From: Parelaphostrongylus tenuis
Taxonomy: Eukaryota > Nematoda > Chromadorea > Rhabditida > Metastrongylidae
Direction of reading: 5' to 3'
Length of the DNA stretch: 64,000 nt
Assembly (NCBI GenBank): GCA_019055375.1
Contig: JAHQIW010001276.1
Coordinates: forward strand, 1-64,000
Of the stretch, positions 1 through 10,331 are shown piece by piece (positions within the stretch are counted from its first letter, which is position 1; each line of letters begins with the position of its first letter). The notes under the pieces are model-generated. The model was given only the letters and a program-made list of their open reading frames with translations. It was not told where the DNA came from and ran no database searches. A program made the translations under genes and the position numbers.

Positions 1-906
1 AATTATCATGAGTAGTCGTATGTGACAAGTAGAGATCATAAGCTTACTTCTTTGAGGCAGAATAACCTTTGAATAATACCTATACCTGACTATCTATTAT
101 CGCCAACATAGAAAGAATAAGTCAGTGTTCTCTATGAGCAGAAGTGAGGTTATGAATAGTAAAGTTTCTCAAACATAATCCAGTACGGAGTACAAACCAA
201 ATATCAAAATTAGCTAACATTTCGACGACATTGTTTCTTTATAGTCTGCAATGCATATATCGAGCCACGAAGAAAACTAGCCGCAAAAGTTGTATCCATT
301 TACTGCAAAGTGAATTATTCTGCAAAACACCGCTTCAAAAAATGCAAACCTTTGCAATCAGTTGATATCTCATCTGAGTCGGATGATATGTAAGACATGA
401 CACGTGCAAGGCCGCTCTGAATAATTTGCATAATAGTTTTTGCTAACAAATTAACTGTTTGATGATTTGAGCTAAAGTTGTTTATCAAACAAAGCGTTAA
501 AACTGATTGACTAACACTATAGAGTTAATCTCTGACTTTAGAAAGAGCCAGATTTGGCCTGGAAAACCTCAGGGCGGAAAAGGAATTCTCCAAACGGATA
601 CCGTAAGTAGAGACTGAACTTTTCACAGTGGACTTTGTAGTCACAATGATGATAATAAACAGCAAATTTACAGGGTGAATCAAAGACGAAGCAAAATATA
701 CGCAAATTTTCTATCGCATAAAAGAGAGCGTCGGTTTGGCTGAAAAGACGCAAATTTCAAAACATTTTTCGGATTCACTAATGCATCTCGATCGCTACAA
801 GGTTTGTCATCAGCTGCTATCATTGGCTTGACTTTTTCTCAGACAAAGGTGTCAGGATTTTGAAGTGATCGAAAAATTGGTATTTGTCCACTATAAGGAG
901 GCAGAT
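1..906. other. Non-genic, nothing recognised
   Basis: AT-rich sequence with only a short open frame at 538-753 on the minus strand. That frame has no family resemblance and no splice context. I see no repeat structure here beyond the 44-kb duplication. Confidence 0.5.
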
Positions 907-1602
907 GAATATTCAAGCGCATTTGCTAAACAAGTAATTTTCATAAGATTGATAGTAATCATTCGATAATCTCTGGCTAGGGCGGTGCGTGACCGATTTT
1001 AGGTGAAATATTTTTCAACGTTATTACAAAAGGAAAACTTTTGCATCTCACACACATATTTTTCTCTCAAGACAGACCATTCTTTAGCTATTAGTAATCA
1101 TTCGATAGCGCAGGATCCAACGATACCAATGCTGTGCTTTTTTCCGAAAAGAACGCTTCTCTGCAGTGTAGGAAGGAAAATAAGATCGAGTTTCACACAT
1201 CCGGCTAGCTTGTTTACAGGCTCATCTGCGATAAGGAGTCTGGCGGTCGCAGATTCGATGAGGCAACGGGCCGCGATCGATCGATTGGCGCTTCAAAATT
1301 GGGTGACTTTTGTCATTTGTCTGAAGATTATTTTCCGCTTCGAAAAAAAGTCCAGACTGAACGTATCACTCTGATACTAAAAGATTTTCTTTACACGGTC
1401 ATGTGCTTTTCGTGCTTCCAGCGAAGTAATAGTTGAATCCCGCAGCAGATGTGAAACATAATTTTATTTTGAATTTTACAACGTTATGAAAGGGTCCTCT
1501 GAAAAAACCGGCCAAGCACCGCCCTAGACATCAATTTAAGCATTCCAATGTTCCAAAACACTCTTCGAAAGACTCTTGTATAGCGAAAGAGGTCGAATAT
1601 TC
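907..1602 (+). mobile_element. Palindromic MITE, copy 1
   Basis: GAATATTC occurs at both ends (907-914 and 1595-1602), followed by inverted, imperfectly matching ends of the type cgacct-ttcgctagacaag-TAATCATTCGA. Inner inverted repeats CTAGGGCGGTGC (977-988) and GCACCGCCCTAG (1516-1527) reinforce the palindrome. Related sequences lie at 17041, 19632, 22800, 25123 and their copies. The 123-codon open frame inside is not conserved between family members. I infer a non-autonomous DNA transposon; the parent family is unknown. Confidence 0.65.
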
Positions 1603-1837
1603 AATTGTCTCCTCAAATCGATTCACCATATCTATCGTACAAATCGCAGCACTTCTTACATCCGATTCGTTTCCTCGCATTCAGCTTTCACAAGATTCGA
1701 ATATTTTGCCTATTGCTTTGGCAGCCTTTTGAGGTTTCTGCGCAAATAATATCGTAAATTTCTGGTCGAAAAAGTTCTCGTTGCGACTTTGAGAATACGT
1801 TCCCACATGAAATGCAAAAGAGAGGTTAGGGTACGCG

Positions 1838-1892
1838 GTTGAATCATGTCTTCTAACTATACCGCTAACCACTGTGCTATCCATTCCCAATT
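1838..1892 (-). repeat. tRNA-derived sequence (SINE head-like)
   Basis: On the minus strand, GGATAGCACAGTGGTTAGCGG resembles an RNA polymerase III A box. It is followed about 30 bases on by GATTCAACCGC, a weak B box. No closed acceptor stem can be drawn, so this is a tRNA relic or SINE head rather than a working tRNA gene. Confidence 0.4.
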
Positions 1893-1954
1893 GTTACTAT
1901 AGTTGAAAGCTTTGAATGGGCGCGTTGTAGCGTAGAAAGAGTGGTGTCAAAACG

Positions 1955-2032
1955 GGCGTCGGTAGTGTAACGGTTGAGCACGCGCCCCTGAATAGGGTAG
2001 AATGTTGGTTTGAATCAACTGACACAAAAATT
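1955..2032 (+). repeat. tRNA-derived sequence (SINE head-like)
   Basis: GGTAGTGTAACGGTTGAGCACG resembles a tRNA D-arm/A box. GGTTTGAATCAAC at about 2009 resembles a T-arm/B box at roughly normal tRNA spacing. The ends do not pair as an acceptor stem, so I read it as a SINE head or tRNA pseudogene. The same sequence lies at 45829-45906. Confidence 0.45.
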
Positions 2033-2228
2033 TTTGCACTTCACTTTTCGTCACTGGGTATAAGTGGTACAATACCACCGCTATAAGCGGTCAAGTAAAG
2101 AAAACAATTTTGTTAATCCACCAAAACTTAAAATAATTATCAATTTTTGAACTTACGCACAGTCGATAACAACGTTCCTGAATCATAAATCTTCTACTCT
2201 GTTCTATTCTAGCTAAGACTGGGCACTT

Positions 2229-2453
2229 TATTGATTCATCTTTCCAGTTTTCTTTTCATCATGTGGGTCCCAGTACTTTAAGAATTCAATTCTTTTTTAC
2301 TTCTCATTGAACGTCGGTCGCGCGATATTGGCTGAGAACGTGTCCTTCCAATTTTAAGGATATCCTGGCTGGGTGTTCCATAAAGTCTCGTTAGAGGCAG
2401 GGTTTAGCCCGCTCGCCCGGCGACGAGCATCACAACCACTCGGCCACGACGCC
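2229..2453 (-). mobile_element. tRNA-derived SINE, family 1
   Basis: Read on the minus strand it starts GGCGTCGTGGCCGAGTGGTT, with a Ser/Leu-type A box (TGGCCGAGTGG). It continues GATGCTCGTCGCC and ends ...TGGGACCCACATGATGAAAAG...GATGAATCAATAAA. The same order of blocks (head, CCACA/CAGCC block, CACAGTGAAAA, AATCAATAAA tail) is found at 9379-9637 and 42581-42834. The copies are divergent, so this is an interspersed family, not a recent local duplication. Confidence 0.75.
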
Positions 2454-3928
2454 TTTTATTTTTACTAGAGCGGAATAATTAACTGCTGTTTACACAAGTA
2501 CTCATCACTTTGAAAAGTGAAAAACATTGAGTCCTCCCAACAAATATAATAAACTTCCATACCATACGACTCTGATATGACGGCATAGAGGTCCATTATC
2601 TCCTTCACGACTAATTCTTGCAGATATGTCTTGACACACTAGCTGAAGCCGTTTGTTGTGTAATCCAAGAAAATCCAATGTATCGCAAACAGGTAGGCGT
2701 GCCGTGTTACGCACATTCTTCACTCATGAAATATTTCTCGTATTGATATTCGCATTTGACTATGTGCGCATTACATCAATGTACCGTATGTAATAGGTGT
2801 ACAAATTTGACTCCGCGGTTTTTTTTTTGTAATAATTGTAAAGATAAAGACGTGCAGAATTTTCACCTGGTAACACGTTGAACACGCTATTTATTTACAT
2901 GTTTTTTCTGTGCAAAACATTTTGTACGATGTTTTCGTAGGACTTTGAGATGTCGACGTTTGTACCCGAAAAACGCCATTTTTTTGAAATTCGCTGATTC
3001 GTGATTTGAAATAGGTAATCTCAAGTGGTAATCTGACGGTGTGATGTCAGGAAAGTAAAGCAAGAAAGGTGGAACCTCCTGAAACCTCCCACTTCAACTT
3101 TTTTATGACGCTTCGATCGGTTTTGCAGCTTTAAGTGGAGCGTTCTACGCAGCAAAATTTCGATAATCGTGCCGTTTCGGTTTTTTGACAAGATTTTTGC
3201 AATGAAATTGCATGACCTTGGCATCGTTCAGTTGCGCATTTTCTTAGGAACATTTTGGTATACAATTTGTCTCCACCTAAGATATAACCTATCCTTGCAA
3301 CTTAGTTGCTTTTGTTGCTTTAGATGGAGCTCTCTCCAAGCTCCTGTAATCTTGTGCGCCACTTTACCATCATTTTTCCCTTCGCGCCATTTGTGTATGA
3401 GTAGCTAACAAATTTGCTGTGGCAACAGCTCCATCATAGACCAGGTATGGGCAAGTTGTATACCATAATGTTCGCAAGAAAATGCGCAGTTGAACGACAC
3501 CGAATTTAAGCAGTTTTAATTACTTTTGGTCAATAGATCTGCAAAGTAGATTTTCCGTGAATGACGTTTTACGGGTACCAAAGTCGTCATCTTTAAAGAC
3601 CTTAAAAAAACCATCATGTAGAATATTTTGTAAATAAAAACATATAGATAAATAGTGCTTTTGATGTACTTTCAGATGAAAAAGAAAGAATTTGCATGTT
3701 TTAATTTTGCCTTTTTCATGCATATTTTGACAAGATTTTTGCAATGAAATTATAGCAAGATTTATGCAAACTTATTATAGCAAAAAAAAAACTGTGAAGT
3801 CATATTTGTACACCTGAAGGCAGATATTTTGCTTCCAAAAGCCAAATAGCACTACCCTTCGAGCATTATATTATGCCGAAACATATGAAATAGTTAGATA
3901 GCATCGGCTACATTTTGAGGACTTCAAG
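2454..3928. other. Intergenic, nothing convincing
   Basis: Short open frames on both strands show no motifs or splice logic. A run of GACAAGATTTTTGCAATGAAATT occurs at 3186 and again at about 3728, a small local duplication. An open stretch directly before the BAR-gene ATG (3902-3928) could be extra 5' coding sequence. Confidence 0.4.
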
Positions 3929-5910
3929 ATGAATTTGTTGCCACCAGATGGAGCTGAAGAGAACGAATTGGTTGCTTCGTGCTTAAAAAACTCTTCTGGC
4001 TTCGAAGATTATAAGGTAAGAAGCTGTCTATACATGGAAAACTTTATGCTCAATGTCGTATCTTATTCAGAACCAGCAAAGCCAGGTTGATTTATTTAAA
4101 AAGGGAGGACAAGAACATCGAGAATATATAAGAAATGCAAGACGTATAGTGCAAAATATACGTGAATTCATACAGAATGACTATTGGGTCATCGGAGTGC
4201 ATCGTACAGGTTAGCTTCGAGATAACCACTACACACTGCCAACTACACTTGGTTTCTGAGTGTCGCATGTTCCAGAATTCAAGGTTAACTGTGGTAACTA
4301 GCCATTGTAAACCTTCTTTCGCACCTACAGCTCTCTCAACAATTTTTGTGCCCCACTTCTTACAACGATCTTAGTTCAGAACAAGCTATAAAGCGCTCAG
4401 TCTTTATCTATATCAGCTTGATGATGCATCAACTCGGTGCTGCTATTTTTCCAAACACATTCATCATAAATTAGCTGAGCAACTTGTTGTGGAGAGCTTG
4501 CTAAGCCACGATTGGACAAACGATCGACCATTGTGGCCGATTATGTGCACAGCACTTCTGATACCTACGCTATGCTCACCACTTCTTTCTCTGCGCTCCT
4601 TTTTACGGTCTTCTCGAAGAAATGTTAAACTCATCTCCCAGTTGTTACAGGAGGAATTCTTCCCTCATTGAGATCACTACATGTTTCAAGTATCAGAGAA
4701 TGTCACCTGGCATATACTTTAATCCACCGTTTCTCCTATTTTCGTCAGTATCATATAGAAGATTTTTCGATACCTTTTAGGTAGGGTGAAATTTTTCATA
4801 CTGGACACTGATATGGAGAAATCCTTTTATTCTCAGCTCTAGTAATAAACACTTTTCTTTAGATCGTCAATGTGGTTCAGTCTGCCCGACCACTCAAGCA
4901 TGAGCATGCCTCTTGCTAGCACTAGTCCTTCGTTACCTTCACTGCAGCCATGGCACCTCCCTTTGTACGTCGTACTCTCTGTAGCGTTTCCACGATAAGA
5001 CAGTGAATAGCGCTAGTGACCATCTTCTAATTAATGTATTTTGCCCATTACATTACGATCAAAAATCCTATTATACGATGCTTTAACGCCAAGAATTAAT
5101 GATTTTACGAGATGTGATTATAACAGAATTTTTGGAGGAGTTATTGTTTTTCCCAATGTGTACCACTCAGAGCCGTACATTCTGCGGGATGTGTACACAT
5201 GACAGTGAATAAAGACGGAGACTCTAATCTGTTGAAATAGAAGAGTATCGCCCATAAGCAGAAATGCAACTTTTTCCTTTACAAGCCTTTCTATGTAATT
5301 TTTCTTCATAGTACCGCCTGTGATCGATGTTTCACAACCGGCTTCACACGTGTTCGTTTCTATCCATTTTCTAGAGTTGAAAACGCTTCGACGAGAAATG
5401 GATTTCGCAAAGTCCGAGCTGAAAGCGGCGAAAGATGAACAGCTAATTGCCGTCAAAGATCACGTTTACAAATTAGCCGTGGCGGCTTTCGAGGCAAAGC
5501 TCAAGCAGGTTGGCTGCTTAGTAGCATAGATTTACGTTCTTTAATGCAGAAACGTTGCACCTTCGTGCAAGTACTCTTTGTTCACAGTTGGAGATCTTAT
5601 TTTTGAGGTTTACACTGCTCAAAGCTTTGTGTGCTTCGTTGTTCACTATATTCTTCTTGCTTTTCACATGTCAATACATTCAGTTCCATTGGACAGCGTC
5701 AATGCGCCTTTGCCAGTATCACAGAGTTGATTACGTAAACAGCTTTCTGGATATCAGAATTACGTCTGACATTTTCAGTTGACAGCGATGCTGGACCAGT
5801 TGCCAAACAGCAAAGCAGCCCATGTAGCGGATCTCGAGGAGTTAATCCGTTGCACCAAAAGGTATCACGAACGAATGGCTCTTCTCAGTGTAGAAAGTGG
5901 AAAAGGATAA
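3929..5910 (+). CDS. BAR-domain protein, endophilin B-like, 4 exons
   Basis: Predicted exons are 3929-4015, 4071-4209, 5375-5508 and 5779-5910 (stop TAA). All three introns have GT-AG ends and the phases join without a break (0, then 1+2, then 0), giving about 164 residues. BAR-like features are present: exon 2 ends REFIQNDYWVIG and exon 3 runs ELKTLRREMDFAKSELKAAK, the register of the endophilin-B helix (FLEGDWKTI...RLDLDACK...KKAK). The last exon ends with an amphipathic segment, DLEELIRCTKRYHERM, like the third BAR helix. BAR domains dimerise and bend membranes. No SH3 domain follows, and the protein is short for a BAR protein (usually 200-250 residues for the domain), so 5' exons may be missed; the frame is open upstream of the ATG to about 3902. 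The gene family is inferred from pattern. Confidence 0.6.
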
Positions 5911-6912
5911 TCTTATGCACAAAGATCGTAATAGATTTGACGTACACAAACTTTATACCATAGAAATATTGTACTCACAAGAAGTGAATAAACTATGACT
6001 TTACACTCGCTGGTAAAAGTTGTATATAATATTTCTTTAGTCCCGCTGATTCAGCCATTCAGCCATTGAAATCCGATTTTATATTTGGGTATAAATCCGA
6101 TTTTATATTTAGGCCCAATTTCACAGAGCCTATCAAGAACTCCGAATGATTCCAACAAAGTTGTTTCAGCGCTTTGACGGACAGCGTACCCTTTTGTGAA
6201 CGAATAGCACGGTAAATAGTTCCTCTGAGCCATGTTAGATCCTCTGAAACAATTTCTAGTGAATTCAAAAATAGACATGAGGCTTTCAGCATTATTCGTC
6301 GCATTCAAGTTGATTACAGTTCACTACATAAACATTGATTTCGATACGATAACCAACCAGGCCGATTGCTGGTCGTCAAAGAGTTAATGAAACATAATAA
6401 GAAGAATTTCATAAAGCTTGCAAAGTAACAGCAGCACAGAAATTTTTGGCATCCACAATTTGATTTTTTGAGAGTAATGATTGAGTGTGTTAAGAAGTTC
6501 AGACATGTTCAGAAGAGGTGTGAGAAAACCATTATGTGAAGAAAGGTCTGAGGTCTGGAGAGAAGAAGACTCCGATGCATTCACTGATAAGTTAACAAGA
6601 GATTCAAAAGTGTAGAAAAAGTTCGCTAGAGTAAAATAGAGGCCGACAAGAGGTTGAGACCTACATGGCTCACATCAACGAGCTTGTTCGATAACAAGAG
6701 GGTGATGTGTAGCTCACACCGCCGTAATTGTGACATTATTTACATATACAGGTGATCAGATGGTCTGCTCCCATTTGAAGTGGGGCATCAGGAATTATTT
6801 CATCTATTCATTCTTTTTCAATTTTAAAAGCTGCATTCGTTGTAACTGGTTGGCGCGCCGCTTCGGCTGCGGCTGGATTACTATCGTTCTTCCCCTTACG
6901 TTTTTTCTCTAG
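5911..6912. other. Intergenic, small direct repeat only
   Basis: No gene recognised. At 6068-6112 the phrase AAATCCGATTTTATATTTG/AGG is repeated in tandem with a few bases between. It creates two overlapping minus-strand open frames (6051-6308) that I do not regard as genes. Confidence 0.4.
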
Positions 6913-7206
6913 AGGATAAAGGATAAGCTCTCAGCGTTGATCAATCCTTGAGGGATGCGCCATGCATGCGACTTCAATTTCTAGCTTCGTTTGAGGGATT
7001 AATGCACATCTGGTCTTTACGGTGACTCGCGGTGGCCTCCCGTTGAACCGAGTCAGTGCTGCTTATCCTCTCAGACAAGTCTGAGACCTGTCTGTTACCA
7101 ATTTACCGACTCCGGAAGGATGGATGGTTTGGTAAGCGCGAGATCGAACCAGTGACTCCGTGTGCGACGCAGGGCACCTCTAACCATCGCGCCACATGCG
7201 CTCTTA
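6913..7206 (-). mobile_element. tRNA-derived SINE, family 2
   Basis: Minus strand: GAGCGCATGTGGCGCGATGGTTAGAGGTG (A box region at about 7175-7200), then GGTTCGATCTCGC, a good B box (about 7138-7150) at tRNA-like spacing. The body contains CAGACTTGTCTGAGAGGATA and CACTGACTCGG, and the tail reads GCGCATCCCTCAAGGATTGATCAACGCTGAG. The same head, body and tail order recurs at 26185-26465 and 27598-27872, so the family is well supported. The 102-codon open frame across it is a shadow. Confidence 0.8.
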
Positions 7207-8439
7207 TAAAATATAAATATATAAATATAAACGTTTTTTCTATATGTTTATCAAATAAAAACTTTACTTCAATGTCACAGTATCCGCGAAAGGGCCTCCT
7301 TGAATTGTCACGAAAGTCATCGTTATTGAGCATTGTGCATGAAAGAAGCTTGGCTTCCTTGTGATTGAGATTCTCCTAGAATGAAGGCGATCTCTCTAAC
7401 GAGAACGAGCTCTACGATTTTCCTACTTATCAGTTAGGACGGCATGCCATTCATGTAAATAGATGTGTTGGATTAGAAAACTGGTCGCAATGAATAGAGT
7501 GAGATATAGTTATAGTTGTAGCTCTTTTCTAATTTTGCATAATTTCCTCTTCTTCAAATTTCAAAAGCAATTTCATATCCGATGATGTCACTTCCTGATA
7601 GAGAAGCTTTGCAAAGTTGCAAAACTTCAAAATAGGTAGTCTTTTGAGAAAAATTTGCTTGCATAAAATATGCGTAACGTGAACACGGCATCTCCAGTAC
7701 ACATTCGAATCTTATTTTCTTCCCTCAATCTCTTATTTTTGACTTTTCCTCCAACACTGCAAAACCTTCTGTTCACTTCCAGTGGTTTTTGCTAATCGTA
7801 TAATTTCTTCATGAAACCTTTTCTCCATGATCGATATAAGTCCAAACACTTCATAGTATATCGGTTTTGACCCCGTTGAATGGAGACTGCATGGCAAGGA
7901 TGTTATCTATTGCCTTACAAAAACATAAAATTCAACTGAACACTTTCGGCTTTCTAACAAATGTGTGCCATACAAGGTAATTTGAAAAATCTAAAAATAA
8001 AATATCACACACCAAGACTTCCTTGTGATTTTGATCAAATTCAAAATTCCGCTTTTTCCAGCACAAGATAAAATCGCGTTAAAATACGTCTTATCATCAT
8101 TTTGGATGATATAGCGTCTGACCTTGCTTAAAAGAAGTCGTGAAAGTGAATAGCAATTTCAAAGTAGTAGTTTTTGTTGAACTTTTTGTATTGTGAGAAG
8201 ATAGCACAAAAAACCGAGACCATTGGTTGATGGAGGAATATGGTTGTAATTATTGGAGAAAAAGCCGGAACTCCATCTTATCAATACATTAGGTTTCTCG
8301 ACTTGAATAAGGATAGTTCTTTGGTAAACTGTTGTGTTTTGTATTAACTTAAGAATACAGCAATGTTTGTCACGTCACCAATCCACTTCACTGTTTTTTG
8401 AGGAATCGGAATTCGTTTTTCAGCCTCTTTAGCGATGGC
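7207..8439. other. Intergenic, nothing recognised
   Basis: No open frame longer than about 60 codons with splice context, and no repeat ends visible. Duplicated at about 51076-52310. One site differs by a small rearrangement (AAATCGCGTTAAAATACGTC here, AAATGCGTTACGATAAATACG in the copy). Confidence 0.4.
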
Positions 8440-8575
8440 TTGACGTTACAGATATAAATGAATGTTGTGCAAAACTATGAAGGTGAAACGGGAATTAAAT
8501 CCATATATCACTCTATCCGAAAGCGCGCCCTAACCAGTTGCACTACTAACGGTCCTGCTTCTGCCATTTTTCTTT
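8440..8575 (-). repeat. tRNA-derived sequence (SINE head-like)
   Basis: Minus strand: GTTAGTAGTGCAACTGGTTAGGGCGCGC fits an A box. GGATTTAATTCCCG about 35 bases downstream fits a B box. The ends do not form an acceptor stem, so a pol III-derived repeat head is more likely than a functional tRNA. The copy lies near 52311-52447. Confidence 0.45.
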
Positions 8576-9378
8576 TTTTTTTGTTATCTAGAAAAAAGAT
8601 GTTGTTACTCGTTTTATTTTGAAGGACCAAAAATCTGAGTTCAAAATCCCTTGTAGGTACATCATATGGACTGTAAAATAATGGCGGAAGACTAAAATAT
8701 TGCTCCGCTTGAGAATTCATCAAACACCTCTCTTCACAAGTCGTTGTAATAAAATGAATCGTGTGCACATTGATAAATTCGTTCAACGAGAATTTCAGAG
8801 AAGCTGAGCTTTCCTGCTAATTATACTTGAATCAGAAACTTTCCGAGAGTTACTTTTACTTGCTGATAAAAAGCAACATACTGGAAAAATCATCTTGACG
8901 CGCCGTACCATTCGGTATTGGGCGTCGTCGTTATGGAGACGACATTCGGTCATGCTCTAATCTCGTACTTTTTCATTGCTGAGGCATGGTAACCCATTCA
9001 TCAAATGAAATTTGACGAAAATTTGTTGCAGATTTCACGCTGACCAGTTGAGTAAAATCTCAATTTATTCTATTCTATTCTGTTTTATTCCGCTTTTCAC
9101 AAAATAAATTCTGCTGAAACCATTAACATATCCCACTGTGCTATAGTGTCGACCGCGTTAAGAACGAATACGTTAAAATCGTTCTCGTTGATCGACGACA
9201 AATTCTTTTTTTTTTTGAAGACATTGATGCTTTAATATTCTAATAACTTTTTGTGGTCGTCTACGGAATTTTGTACATCTTGGTCACTCGTGGTAACAGT
9301 ATATGGCATGATGTGGTAATATATATAATTATTTATTTATTTATGAATAAGAACATATATATATATACATTTACAAAT

Positions 9379-9637
9379 GGGGCACCGTAGCCGAGTGGCT
9401 GTGATGCTCGTCGCGACGCGCGTGGAGCCGAGCTCCATGCTCAGCACTGTCCGGCAGTCAGCAACGAACACCCTGTGAAACGCCACAGCCTGGCCATAAT
9501 CTAGATTGCTAGGACACTCACTCGGTCAGTATTCTACGACATTCAAGAAGAAGACGGAAAAACTAACTGAATGCTATAAGTACTAGGATCCGCACAGTGA
9601 AAAAAAGAAACATTGTGAAGACGCATCAATAAATATA
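9379..9637 (+). mobile_element. tRNA-derived SINE, family 1
   Basis: Starts GGGGCACCGTAGCCGAGTGG (A box TAGCCGAGTGG). It continues GATGCTCGTCGCGACGCGCG, then GGCAGTCAGCAACGAACACC, CGCCACAGCC, GATCCGCACAGTGAAAA and ends GAAGACGCATCAATAAATA. The copy at 42581-42834 matches along the whole length on the other strand, which fixes both ends. It is followed by AT-rich microsatellite sequence, as is common behind SINE tails. Confidence 0.8.
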
Positions 9638-9705
9638 AGATAAAATCAGAACAATCGCATAATAATGCTTGTGAATATATATATGCTTCGATCTTGCGCT
9701 CATGG

Positions 9706-9708
<3 letters not shown>

Positions 9709-9750
<42 letters not shown>
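9709..9750. repeat. (AT)n microsatellite
   Basis: An uninterrupted run of about 21 AT dinucleotides. It encodes the IYIYIY run of a spurious minus-strand open frame. The duplicate at 53582 is two bases longer. Confidence 0.95.
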
Positions 9751-9752
<2 letters not shown>

Positions 9753-10136
9753 CTGATATTGTTGCATAACAAACAATCTGATGACTCCTTTTTATGGACT
9801 AATCGCTTTTAAATCATAATCACTTTTTAATGTCAATGATTAATTATATCATATTGAAGAGGAAAACAGCACCCTATAATTTCTCTTAGTCGATTCGTTG
9901 GTTTTTCCGTTACCTTATTAGAAGCTCTCATCACCTCATGAATTTTTGTTCAATTTAGATATCAACACCTACTGCTTTGTGGTCGTATTCTCTGGTTGTT
10001 TATATATGTTCCAAACGAACACAAAAAATCTTACATTGACCATGCACTTACGACTGATCACACCGATACAAAACACTTTTTTTTCTATTCTGCTGTGATT
10101 TTATCGTACCTCTTGCAAATTTTTTATGTTCTCCAG

Positions 10137-10287
10137 ATGGAATCAGGTAGTGTGTTCGATTTTGTCGGATCGGTGACAATGATGAGATTCAAGTATGTTC
10201 AAGCATTCAAATAAAATCTGTGTAAATTACGATAACCTACAGATTTTAATCCCTCTTAAATTTTACTTCATTCTCGCGAGAGAAAAG

Positions 10288-10331
<44 letters not shown>

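Noticed and set aside
1003..1374. 123-codon open frame
   Set aside because: Lies wholly within a palindromic MITE, and the duplicate copy (44878) is shortened by an indel, so there is no coding constraint.
1838..2032. Functional tRNA genes
   Set aside because: A- and B-box-like phrases exist, but acceptor and anticodon stems cannot be closed; better read as tRNA-derived repeats.
7056..7364. Overlapping open frames on both strands
   Set aside because: They lie across a tRNA-derived SINE and its A/B boxes.
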